From a virus, in IMG/VR virus record IMGVR_UViG_3300035698_008008, positions 1 to 25,107 of that record: 25,107 nt of DNA; one strand, 5' to 3'. Below, piece by piece: positions 1 to 6,049 of the stretch. Position 1 is the stretch's first letter; each line of letters begins with the position of its first letter. The position numbers were made by a program, and so were the translations under genes. Under the pieces are notes generated by a model. That model was not told where the DNA came from. It saw only the letters and a list, made by a program, of their open reading frames with translations, and did not search any database.

Positions 1-381
1 AATCCAGAACCACTAAAAATAATACCGGGAATCCCGGTAGATGAAGAAAAACTATTAAATCCTGGTAAAGATATTTATCTTTCAAGGGAGTCGATAAAAG
101 AATCGATGCACAAATTATGTATAGAAATGTTTGGAGAAGATGAGTGGGGATCATTGCATGAATTAATTGACAGAGAAAGCGATTTTGATAATTATGCACA
201 AAATCCCACAAGTACCGCATATGGGTTATTCCAATTTTTGGATAGCACGTGGTCCGGTACTGGGATAGAAAAAACATCTGATACTTTAGATCAAATAGAA
301 GCGGGTTTTATATATATACATGGAAGATATGAGACTCCAAGTAGGGCGTTGAAATTTCACGACATAATGAACTGGTATTAA
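1..381 (+). CDS. Lytic transglycosylase (SLT/lysozyme-like), 5'-truncated by window edge
   Basis: The reading frame is open from base 1 to the TAA at 379-381, so this is the last 126 residues of a longer protein. An ATG at 106 also lies in frame, but the frame upstream of it has no stop. The C-terminal part carries the signature of SLT-type peptidoglycan lytic transglycosylases. RESDF contains the likely catalytic Glu (codon 175-177), followed by an A-x-N-P segment and then AYGLFQFLDSTW, the usual GLxQ-(x)-TW block. Such enzymes cleave the MurNAc-GlcNAc bond of peptidoglycan, either for lysis or, when part of a virion protein, for DNA entry. Which role applies cannot be decided, because the N-terminus lies outside the window. 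The gene is followed directly by a promoter for the recombination module, so it probably ends a transcription unit. Confidence 0.75.
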   Translation, partial: NPEPLKIIPGIPVDEEKLLNPGKDIYLSRESIKESMHKLCIEMFGEDEWGSLHELIDRESDFDNYAQNPTSTAYGLFQFLDSTWSGTGIEKTSDTLDQIEAGFIYIHGRYETPSRALKFHDIMNWY

Positions 382-385
382 ATGT

Positions 386-414
386 TTGACAAAAAACAGT
401 AAATATGTTATTGT
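386..414 (+). promoter_or_regulatory. Sigma70-type promoter P1 for the recombination operon
   Basis: TTGACA at 386-391 matches the -35 consensus exactly. A 17-bp spacer leads to TATTGT at 409-414, preceded by TGT at 406-408, an extended -10 (TGn) element. Transcription would start near 420 and give a leader of about 138 nt before the ATG at 559. Confidence 0.6.
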
Positions 415-420
415 AAATGT

Positions 421-558
421 AGAAGATTAAAAAGTGGGTAGACAAACTAATATAAATATAGTTTGAAAATTTACACCACTTTAAGGAGGGAAACTGGTGG
501 CCTCGATTCGGGGTCACTGGTTCCAAAAAAAAGAATATAAATAAAATAAGGAGCATTT
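421..558 (+). promoter_or_regulatory. Structured 5' leader of the recombination operon
   Basis: The leader contains two stem-loops. The first pairs 431-437 (AAAGTGG) with 476-482 (CCACTTT) and encloses an inner CAAACT/AGTTTG stem (443-448 with 460-465). The second is a 14-bp hairpin, 492-505 with 509-522, around an ATT triloop. Several of its pairs are G-U, so the pairing is stronger as RNA than as a DNA palindrome. A strong AAGGAGG at 484-490 sits between the two structures and can serve the GTG at 497. The downstream gene has its own AAGGAG at 548-553. The run after the second hairpin is A, not T, so it is not an intrinsic terminator. Whether it is a riboswitch, a protein-binding site or an attenuator cannot be told. 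Confidence 0.45.
497..544 (+). CDS. Possible 15-codon leader peptide inside a hairpin
   Basis: A GTG codon 6 nt after the AAGGAGG at 484-490 opens a 15-codon frame ending at the TAA 542-544, predicted peptide MASIRGHWFQKKEYK. The frame runs through the 14-bp hairpin at 492-522, so ribosomes translating it would melt that structure. The main evidence is the unusually good ribosome binding site that otherwise serves nothing. No homologue is recognised, and it could be chance. It would sit between promoter P1 and the Sak4-like gene. Confidence 0.3.
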   Translation: MASIRGHWFQKKEYK

Positions 559-1392
559 ATGAAGTTGTATAATACTTCAGACGAACAAGAAAGACCGTCG
601 ACAATTATGATGGTATACGGAGATGGAGGAGTAGGTAAAACTACTTTTGCATCAACTGCGCCAAATCCAATATTAGCCGATTGTGAAAATGGGTCTAAAT
701 ATTTTGGATTAAGAGGTATTTCCGTAATAGTCGGCAGAATTGAAAAGTGGTCGGATGTTGTAGAATTTATTAAAGAAGCGAAAAAATCAAAGTACAAAAC
801 CATTATTATAGATCCTATCGGAGAATTAATGGATAAGCTTCAAGTGTATATGGTAAATGAAGCAGACAAAAAGTTAGTACAATCAGATGGATCACCAACA
901 ATGGCAGGATGGGGTTGGCTCAAAAAGCAAATTAGAAATGTTTTTAAAGTATTAAGAGATACTGGAAAAAATGTTATCCTTGTGGCTCATATAGACGAGA
1001 AGGAAGATGAAGGAAGAATGATAAAACGTCCGATGATCGCTACAAAGATATCGGCCGAGCTTGTAAATATGGTGGATATTGTTGGATATATGACAGTAGT
1101 ATCAGATGGTGAAAAAGAACGCAGAGTAATTCTAGTGGATCCTACTAGCGATAAATATGTAGCCAAAGATAGAACCGGGACTCTTGGAAAAGTAATCGCT
1201 CCTAATTTTACTCAAATAATTAAAGCTATAAATGGAGATAAAAAATATAAGTGGGCCAAAGAAGTTATAGTTCCCAAAAAAACCGATAAGCCAGACGAGA
1301 AATCAGAGACATCGGAGAAGAAAGAAAAATTACAAAAAAAACTAGACAAAATTAAAGGAGGAAAAAATGCCAGTGGAAAAAGTAAATCATAA
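559..1392 (+). CDS. Sak4-like AAA ATPase (phage ssDNA-annealing recombinase, RecA-fold)
   Basis: The protein is 277 aa. A Walker A motif, GDGGVGKTT, lies at residues 21-29, and a Walker B strand ending in Asp85 (TIIIDP) follows. A polar residue block, LVAHIDEK around His144, sits where RecA-fold proteins have their sensor motif. This matches the AAA_24/Sak4 family, shortened RecA-like ATPases used by phages as single-strand annealing or recombination proteins. The last ~50 residues are a Lys/Glu-rich tail, probably disordered. The AAGGAG at 548-553 fixes the ATG start. The downstream exonuclease overlaps it by 26 nt and an SSB-like gene follows, the partner expected for Sak4, which works with SSB. 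Family assignment is from motifs and context only; a generic phage ATP-binding protein is the alternative. Confidence 0.8.
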   Translation: MKLYNTSDEQERPSTIMMVYGDGGVGKTTFASTAPNPILADCENGSKYFGLRGISVIVGRIEKWSDVVEFIKEAKKSKYKTIIIDPIGELMDKLQVYMVNEADKKLVQSDGSPTMAGWGWLKKQIRNVFKVLRDTGKNVILVAHIDEKEDEGRMIKRPMIATKISAELVNMVDIVGYMTVVSDGEKERRVILVDPTSDKYVAKDRTGTLGKVIAPNFTQIIKAINGDKKYKWAKEVIVPKKTDKPDEKSETSEKKEKLQKKLDKIKGGKNASGKSKS

Positions 1393-2158
1393 AGCGTATG
1401 GGGGCAAAGTAAGCATAAACTTTTATCCTAATTCCCATCAGTACAAAAAAGAAGGTGAAAGAAAAGGGATAATATCAGTTACCGGAGCGACAGGAATTAT
1501 AGACAAATCGAGATTCTTAATTCCATGGGCAGTCGGAGAGGCTGGAAAACATCTTAAGTCTTATTTGGAGTCCGTTACTGGTCAGAAGATAACGTCTGAA
1601 GAACTGTATCCGGTAGTAGATGATGCCCTAAAGGCCCACACTGTCAAGAAGGATAAAGCAGCTTCAATCGGTAACATGGTTCATGATTTTGCTGAAAAGT
1701 TTGCGCTGGATCAAAAAGTATCTTTACCAGAAGTTTTACCAGATGAGGCTATGAATGGTATCAATGCTTTCTTGGATTGGTACAAAAATAACGATGTAAA
1801 ATTTCATCACGCTGAAAGACTCATGTATTCCAAGAGATATGAATATGTAGGTTTGGCAGATGCGATCGCAACCATCGATGGGAAGAAATATCTCATTGAC
1901 TACAAGACAGGAAAGGCCATCTACGACGAGGCATATTATCAAGTAGCTGGATACATACAGGCCTATGAAGAAGAAACCGGGGAAAAACTCGACGGTGGGA
2001 TCATACTAAATTTTGGAAAAGAAACTGGCGAGATGAATGACATTCAGACATTTGGAAGAGCAGACTATATCAAATACAAGAATGTATTCCTCGCATGCTT
2101 GACAATCAAGAAAATGCAAAAAGAAATGAATAAAAGATATTATGCAAAAAGGAGATAA
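1367..2158 (+). CDS. PD-(D/E)XK exonuclease, Cas4/RecB-like
   Basis: The protein is 263 aa and starts at an ATG preceded by AAAGGAGG inside the end of the Sak4-like gene. Nuclease core residues are visible in order: His106 in a MVHDFAEKF helix, Asp165 in GLAD, the D-x-K pair Asp178/Lys180 in LIDYKTG, and the Q-x3-Y helix motif Gln192...Tyr196 (QVAGY). This order (H, D, D/ExK, QxxxY) is typical of the RecB/Cas4/AddB nuclease family in phage recombination loci. The enzyme would resect DNA ends to expose single strands for the upstream annealing protein. No Cys cluster for an iron-sulphur centre is visible, unlike true Cas4. The overlap with the previous gene and the SSB-like gene starting right after its stop indicate one co-translated module. 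Confidence 0.8.
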   Translation: MPVEKVNHKAYGGKVSINFYPNSHQYKKEGERKGIISVTGATGIIDKSRFLIPWAVGEAGKHLKSYLESVTGQKITSEELYPVVDDALKAHTVKKDKAASIGNMVHDFAEKFALDQKVSLPEVLPDEAMNGINAFLDWYKNNDVKFHHAERLMYSKRYEYVGLADAIATIDGKKYLIDYKTGKAIYDEAYYQVAGYIQAYEEETGEKLDGGIILNFGKETGEMNDIQTFGRADYIKYKNVFLACLTIKKMQKEMNKRYYAKRR

Positions 2159-2159
2159 A

Positions 2160-2693
2160 ATGAGAAAATACAAAGTTAGCGGCTACGATTACGAGCCAAA
2201 AGAAAATAGTAAGTACCTTTCGTTAAAAAGTAAAGGTGATTCAATCCGAGTCAGAATAGTGTCGAAGCCAGTTGCCTTTATAGACGAATATCGAGGAAAA
2301 AAGTTTGAAGTATTTTGTTGGCAGTTGATTGATAGGGAAGATGGAGAATTAAAGGTTTTCAAGGGATATGCAGAGATCTTCAAAAAAGTTAAAGAAATTA
2401 CTCAGGAAAAAGGTGATCCAATCAATTATGATATTACTATCACTAGGCTGGAAGACAAAAAATGCTACTACAAAGTAGAGGCTGAAGAAAAAAAGTCAGG
2501 CCTTACTTCAGAGGAGAGATCAACGATTCAAGAGCCATTAGATCTAATTAAAATGTTTCAAATTGATAATGATAATATAATACCCGGATTTGAAAACGAA
2601 TATGAAGACGAAGATGAAGACGCCGTTGATACAGAGAAAAAAAACGATAAAAAAACCGATGAAGATATTAGCCTAGACGACATACCTTTTTAA
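2160..2693 (+). CDS. SSB-like single-stranded DNA binding protein
   Basis: The protein has 177 aa when started at the ATG 2160, chosen because AAGGAG lies 5 nt upstream; an in-frame ATG at 2142 has no such site. The N-terminal ~110 residues look like a beta-rich fold with alternating hydrophobic strands, compatible with an OB fold, but I cannot show this from sequence alone. The tail is strongly acidic (runs of Glu/Asp) and ends in LDDIPF, the signature C-terminal tip by which bacterial and phage SSBs recruit partner proteins. With the ATPase and exonuclease just upstream, this fits the SSB of a phage recombination module. The core does not look like canonical E. coli SSB, so the family may be diverged. 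Confidence 0.65.
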   Translation: MRKYKVSGYDYEPKENSKYLSLKSKGDSIRVRIVSKPVAFIDEYRGKKFEVFCWQLIDREDGELKVFKGYAEIFKKVKEITQEKGDPINYDITITRLEDKKCYYKVEAEEKKSGLTSEERSTIQEPLDLIKMFQIDNDNIIPGFENEYEDEDEDAVDTEKKNDKKTDEDISLDDIPF

Positions 2694-2699
2694 GGATAT

Positions 2700-3209
2700 A
2701 TGAAAGATCATAAAGAAAATTTGGAGAAAGAAATAAAGAATGGTAAGTCCGTTGTTACCAGGCGCATATCAAAGATCGAAGAAATAGAGAGTATCGAAAA
2801 GATAATAAATAGTCTAAAAGATTATTTGGAAAAAGATAGATTCGATACTTTCACCATAGACCAATTGATAATAATAAACGTGAGACTCACTACATTCCTA
2901 CCCAGGCTAACTAAGATCGCGTCAGAAGCCCAGTTCGAGGCAAATATGGCATATTCATATAGGAAATTTGAATATTCGAAGGATTGGAAAATAAGAAAAC
3001 AGGAATTAAAAAATACGATCGCGAGAGTGACAAATAAAGACATTGAAGCTGATTTAGATGTATCTCACTGGCCATTAGTTAGAAAAGAAATAGAGAAAAA
3101 ATACTATGCAGATATAGCTATTAATTATGTAAATTTTGTTACAAAGCTAATAAATACCTTAAAGGATAGAATTAAACAACTTCAAAGCGAATACGCTTTA
3201 CATCAATAG
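2700..3209 (+). CDS. Helical, possibly coiled-coil protein of the recombination region
   Basis: 169 aa with AAGGAT just before the ATG. The composition is Lys/Glu/Ile-rich, with long amphipathic stretches suggesting an almost wholly helical protein, and no membrane segment or signal peptide. A short central block (DVSHWPLVRKEIEKKYYADIA) is the least repetitive part and may be the most conserved. I do not recognise a family. It begins 6 nt after the SSB-like gene, so it is probably co-translated with it and may belong to the replication or recombination module. Confidence 0.55.
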   Translation: MKDHKENLEKEIKNGKSVVTRRISKIEEIESIEKIINSLKDYLEKDRFDTFTIDQLIIINVRLTTFLPRLTKIASEAQFEANMAYSYRKFEYSKDWKIRKQELKNTIARVTNKDIEADLDVSHWPLVRKEIEKKYYADIAINYVNFVTKLINTLKDRIKQLQSEYALHQ

Positions 3210-3217
3210 GAGAATTA

Positions 3218-3418
3218 ATGAAAAAAGACGATATAAAAAATATAGGAAGACCGAGAATACCTGATTCAAAAAAAAGGGTAAGCATCCATGCCAAGGTCTG
3301 TAAAAAAGCAAAAAAGGTGATGATAAAATTATCAAAAAAAGATAAGAGCGTATCAACATCTTCAATAGTCCGGGGTTATACGGAAGCCGGATTGAAAAAA
3401 GATGGTCATATGAAGTAA
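3218..3418 (+). CDS. Small basic DNA-binding protein, ribbon-helix-helix-like
   Basis: 66 aa, very Lys-rich, with AGGAG upstream of the ATG. After a GRPRIP segment comes a strand-like KKRVSIHA, then two predicted helices (VCKKAKKVMIKLSKK and STSSIVRGYTEAGLK) separated by a short turn. That strand-helix-helix order and length suit ribbon-helix-helix regulators of the MetJ/Arc type. The call is by pattern only. It could regulate one of the nearby promoters. Confidence 0.45.
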   Translation: MKKDDIKNIGRPRIPDSKKRVSIHAKVCKKAKKVMIKLSKKDKSVSTSSIVRGYTEAGLKKDGHMK

Positions 3419-3435
3419 ATAATTAAGGAGGAGAA

Positions 3436-3711
3436 ATGAAAAAAAGATCTCGTTTTCATGGAGTATATTGGAAAAATAAGAATAGAAGGTGGTGTGTGGA
3501 GGTATATCACAATAAGAAATTCCGCTACATAGGATCATATGGGAGTGAAATAGATGCGGCCATAGGATTATGCCTGTATGTACGGTCGAATAATATAATT
3601 AGCCTACACAACAAAATGTCAGAAAACGAAAGAATGTTGGGAGTAGAGAGCGTCTCAAATCTGGACATATTTGAAAGAATAACTCTATTTTGGAAGAAAT
3701 TATGCGAATGA
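3436..3711 (+). CDS. Stand-alone AP2/ERF-type DNA-binding domain protein
   Basis: 91 aa with a strong AAGGAGG site. Residues ~5-50 follow the AP2 pattern: RFHGVYWKNKNRRWCVEV (three-strand sheet with the G-V and W landmarks), a KKFRYIGSYGSEIDAA segment and the A-A-x-G helix. In phages this domain usually sits beside an HNH nuclease domain in homing endonucleases. Here no HNH motif is present and the remaining ~40 residues are featureless. The gene ends in TGA overlapping the next start (ATGA at 3708-3711), so it is translationally coupled to a PD-(D/E)XK nuclease. It may be a DNA-binding partner of that nuclease, or a remnant of a homing gene. Confidence 0.7.
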   Translation: MKKRSRFHGVYWKNKNRRWCVEVYHNKKFRYIGSYGSEIDAAIGLCLYVRSNNIISLHNKMSENERMLGVESVSNLDIFERITLFWKKLCE

Positions 3712-4097
3712 CAGTAGGTGAATTTAGAACTTATTTTAAAAATAAGACAGTCAAAAAAAATAAGTATGGGGCCAAAAAAACTACTTATAAAGACAGGACA
3801 TTTCATAGTGGTATGGAAAAAATGGATGCAATGTGGCTTGAGCAGATGGTTAAAGATGGTAAAATTAAAAACCTAGAGTCTCAAAAAAAGATATCAATTG
3901 ATATCAATGGGCATCATATGTGGAATCACTTTGTAGACTTTGAGGTAACGCTTAACAATGGGAAAAAGATATGGGTTGAAACTAAGGGTTTTGAGACCCT
4001 CCCATGGAAGAGAAATGTAAAATTAATCAATGCATTATACGATCAGATATACCTAACAAACCCAAAAGAAAAAGAAATATTAAGAGCTTACGAATAA
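3702..4097 (+). CDS. DUF1064-type PD-(D/E)XK phage endonuclease
   Basis: 131 aa from the ATG at 3702, chosen for a GGAAG 5 nt upstream; the ATG at 3708 in the ATGA overlap is an alternative. The protein matches the DUF1064 pattern: NKYGAKKT, then F-x-S-x-x-E (Glu39) starting the helix of a PD-(D/E)XK fold, an N-L-E-x-Q-x-K strand, Asp79 in FVDFEV, and the catalytic E-x-K pair Glu93/Lys95 in VETKG. DUF1064 proteins are common in phage replication and recombination regions and are thought to act as structure-specific or resolvase-like nucleases. The substrate is not known. It overlaps the AP2 gene and precedes several small unknown genes. Confidence 0.7.
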   Translation: MRMTVGEFRTYFKNKTVKKNKYGAKKTTYKDRTFHSGMEKMDAMWLEQMVKDGKIKNLESQKKISIDINGHHMWNHFVDFEVTLNNGKKIWVETKGFETLPWKRNVKLINALYDQIYLTNPKEKEILRAYE

Positions 4098-4117
4098 AAA
4101 ATAAAAAATGGAGCACC

Positions 4118-4405
4118 ATGACAGATATAGTAGGAAAATATGTTAAATTTCTTTCGGAGAAATCAGTTGAAGAATTGATGGAATTATCAACCGCCAGACA
4201 CAATGTTTTATGCAAGAACCGTGTGTTTATCAAGCACAGAGATGCCTACAGGGCACACTTAAGGGGGATTGATTTTGATGTAATCAGCGACTATTTAACC
4301 ACGGATATGACGAGAATAGAGATAGAAATAAAGCATAAAAAAAGTATTGACACCGCCATGAAGAGATTCAAAACAATAACAGTGGAAAAAATAATAGGCA
4401 AATAA
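4118..4405 (+). CDS. Hypothetical small protein
   Basis: 95 aa from the ATG at 4118, which has GGAG just upstream. The frame extends further 5' (to 4004) but that part overlaps the nuclease gene out of frame and lacks a ribosome binding site. Basic, mostly helical by eye, with an LSEKSVEELMELS helix near the N-terminus and a Lys-rich C-terminal half. No family recognised. It lies in the small-gene tail of the operon that begins at P1. Confidence 0.5.
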   Translation: MTDIVGKYVKFLSEKSVEELMELSTARHNVLCKNRVFIKHRDAYRAHLRGIDFDVISDYLTTDMTRIEIEIKHKKSIDTAMKRFKTITVEKIIGK

Positions 4406-4421
4406 TAAAAAAAGGATAAAA

Positions 4422-4847
4422 ATGGTACTTGAAACTATTGGAAAAAAGATGAAAGAAGGAGCAGAAAAAATCAAAGAAGCTGCAGTAGGAAAGAAATTTA
4501 AAAAGCCGGTTTACAAGATAGTTAAAATAAGCAAAAAGGACGTCAAGGCTATTACGGATATTATGACTGAATTTCAGTCGTCAGTTGAGTCTTTTAACCA
4601 ATCAGCAGAGGCACTTGCCAGGGCACAAAAAGTGTTCGGTATAAGATTCGATTCAAAGGAAAATTCTAACAAAAGGATGACAAAATTTAATGTTGGTATA
4701 GGAGAGAAATACAAAATATCACGTACGTTACCTGTAAATGTTGATTTGAAAAATGGAGAGATCCGTGTTCTTCAAAATCCAGTTGAAGCCGCAGTATGGG
4801 AGAAGAACGAAGAGATTAAAAGAAACAAAGAAAATAAGAAAAAATAG
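4422..4847 (+). CDS. Hypothetical protein, last gene before a terminator
   Basis: 141 aa, started by AAAGGA 7 nt before the ATG. The N-terminal ~30 residues form a Lys-rich amphipathic stretch (IGKKMKEGAEKIKEAA), the middle is helical, and the C-terminal third contains a possible short beta region before a Lys/Glu-rich end. There is no signal peptide or membrane segment. No family recognised. The intrinsic terminator at 4878-4914 closes its transcription unit. Confidence 0.5.
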   Translation: MVLETIGKKMKEGAEKIKEAAVGKKFKKPVYKIVKISKKDVKAITDIMTEFQSSVESFNQSAEALARAQKVFGIRFDSKENSNKRMTKFNVGIGEKYKISRTLPVNVDLKNGEIRVLQNPVEAAVWEKNEEIKRNKENKKK

Positions 4848-4861
4848 TGCTATTTCTTTTA

Positions 4862-4870
4862 TGATACAAT
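4862..4870 (+). promoter_or_regulatory. Extended -10 promoter candidate P2
   Basis: TGA-TACAAT is an extended -10 element with a 5/6 hexamer. No -35 match is seen at 16-18 bp spacing. A transcript would start near 4877, at the very base of the terminator hairpin, so the product would be only about 38 nt. Its surroundings (TTATGATACAATAT) closely resemble those of P3 75 bp downstream. Confidence 0.35.
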
Positions 4871-4877
4871 ATGAATG

Positions 4878-4914
4878 AGAGGCAGTTTAGGGTGCTCCTT
4901 CCTGCCTCTTTTTT
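4878..4914 (+). terminator. Intrinsic terminator after the recombination/small-gene operon
   Basis: AGAGGCAG (4878-4885) pairs perfectly with CTGCCTCT (4902-4909). The loop contains a minor AGG/CCT pairing, and T6 runs from 4909 to 4914. It follows the stop codon of the gene ending at 4847 and precedes promoter P3. Confidence 0.8.
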
Positions 4915-4916
4915 GT

Positions 4917-4945
4917 TTGACAAAAATGATTATTTATGATACGAT
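4917..4945 (+). promoter_or_regulatory. Sigma70-type promoter P3
   Basis: TTGACA (4917-4922), 17-bp spacer, TACGAT (4940-4945) with a TGA extended -10 at 4937-4939. It begins 3 bp after the terminator T-tract. The predicted start near 4952 lies only ~10 nt before the ATG at 4962, giving a nearly leaderless message with no Shine-Dalgarno sequence. Confidence 0.65.
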
Positions 4946-4961
4946 ATATATAGATTAACAA

Positions 4962-5225
4962 ATGGGATGGGCAAGCGGAACAGATGTAGCAATGGTATTT
5001 GAAAAGATATTAGTAAAGTATGTACCAAAAGACAAACTATTAAAAGAAACTGAAAAGGTATTAAGAGAGCTTACAGACCAAGATTGGGATTGTGTTAATG
5101 AGGTAGAGTTATTTGATTTTGTTGATAAAAAACTTATAGTAGATGAACCAGAGGGTTATGATCAGGAAGATATTATAGAATATAAAAAGGATATCAAAAG
5201 ATATACTAAAAAGTTTCTAAAGTAA
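4962..5225 (+). CDS. 'MGWASG' family small phage protein
   Basis: 87 aa. The N-terminus MGWASGTDVA and the internal TDQDWDCVNEVELF pattern match a widespread family of small acidic phage proteins that begin MGWASG and carry a D-x-D-W/C-D-(T/V)-x-(D/E)-E block. Their role is unknown. The family match at the first residues supports this exact start, even though no ribosome binding site lies upstream; promoter P3 would place the start codon about 10 nt into the transcript. The protein is acidic and helical and probably cytoplasmic. Confidence 0.65.
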   Translation: MGWASGTDVAMVFEKILVKYVPKDKLLKETEKVLRELTDQDWDCVNEVELFDFVDKKLIVDEPEGYDQEDIIEYKKDIKRYTKKFLK

Positions 5226-5250
5226 AATTAGATATATTAGAAGGGGAATG

Positions 5251-5466
5251 ATGAAAATTGAAAATACAAAAACTTTTCAAGTGACAATAAAGTCAGACTA
5301 TAAGAGTAAATTTGGTACAGATTTTATGGAAAATGTTTTAAGATCTATATGTGAAAGTATGGACTTATCTAAAAAAGGATACCATGTGATTATAAAAAAT
5401 ATAGATGATCCCGAAGAAAAAACACCGCATAGTGCATTGAAAGACGTTATGCATGACACACACTAA
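5251..5466 (+). CDS. Hypothetical small protein
   Basis: 71 aa from the ATG at 5251; an ATG directly before it (5248) adds one Met and sits too close to the AAGGGG at 5241-5246. An alternation of strand-like (TFQVTIKS, YHVIIKNI) and helical (ENVLRSICESMDLS) segments suggests a small alpha/beta fold. No family recognised. It is the last gene of the short P3 unit, closed by the terminator at 5499-5528. Confidence 0.5.
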   Translation: MKIENTKTFQVTIKSDYKSKFGTDFMENVLRSICESMDLSKKGYHVIIKNIDDPEEKTPHSALKDVMHDTH

Positions 5467-5498
5467 CTTTATTTACCATAATATAAGAACTAAACATT

Positions 5499-5528
5499 AA
5501 ATGTATCTCGCGAGAGGTGCATTTTTTT
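5499..5528 (+). terminator. Intrinsic terminator with GCGA tetraloop
   Basis: An ~11-bp stem (5499-5509 with 5514-5524, two G-U pairs) is closed by the GNRA-type loop GCGA (5510-5513) and followed by T7 at 5522-5528. It separates the small-gene region from the packaging genes. Confidence 0.75.
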
Positions 5529-5536
5529 GATATAAT
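5528..5536 (+). promoter_or_regulatory. Extended -10 promoter P4 for the packaging/head operon
   Basis: TGA-TATAAT is a perfect extended -10 sequence. Its upstream region is the terminator hairpin, so no normal -35 exists. Transcription would start near 5543, just upstream of the AAAGGAG serving the ATG at 5564. Confidence 0.55.
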
Positions 5537-5563
5537 TTACTTATAGTAAAGGAGCAACAATAT

Positions 5564-6049
5564 ATGAAGAAGACGACTACAAAGCAAGCCGGGAGCATTA
5601 TGAACCTAAATCCAACTGGAAGAGGGGGGTTCGGTGATCATCCGGAAAATAGATCTGATGGTAGGTGGGACAAAAAGAATAGTCAAAGTTATTGGCTAAA
5701 TTTTTTTAATAGTTTAACGGTGGAAGAGTTGAAGGCTTATCCATATAACAACCCACCGTCAAAGATGACTGTAGCGTGTGCCAAAGCATATGAATGGACT
5801 TTAAGGGCACAAATAAATTTAAATGTATATAAAGAGACAACAAACAGAACTGAGGGCGTGCCTAATCCAGACAATGGTGAAAACTTGGTTCCAGAAGGAG
5901 AAGAAAATGAAGAAGTTGACTTATCAAAACCGTTGCAAGATATTGCAAGAGCAATTCTCGCAATCGCAGGAGATAATAAAGTTGATAAAAAGTGCAAAAA
6001 AAAGTCAAAGAGGGATGATAAGGGAACTGTACATAAGCGCGATAAATAA
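5564..6049 (+). CDS. Putative terminase small subunit
   Basis: 161 aa with AAAGGAG 9 nt before the ATG. The N-terminus has an N-L-x-P-x-x-x-G-G region followed by NRSDGRWDKK and a helical LNFFNSLTVEELKAY segment. This is similar in style to phage TerS/DUF5681-type proteins, which open with a basic NLKPF...RNPGGRPKG-like arm and a DNA-binding helical domain. The C-terminal third is acidic and then very Lys-rich. The main support is position: first gene of the head operon, overlapping the large terminase gene. If correct, it recognises the packaging site and feeds DNA to the motor. Residue-level evidence is modest. Confidence 0.5.
   Translation: MKKTTTKQAGSIMNLNPTGRGGFGDHPENRSDGRWDKKNSQSYWLNFFNSLTVEELKAYPYNNPPSKMTVACAKAYEWTLRAQINLNVYKETTNRTEGVPNPDNGENLVPEGEENEEVDLSKPLQDIARAILAIAGDNKVDKKCKKKSKRDDKGTVHKRDK

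Noticed and set aside
492-530. Hairpin at 492-522 as terminator or tRNA arm
   Set aside because: It is followed by A on the + strand and by only TTT on the - strand; no acceptor, D or anticodon arms surround it.
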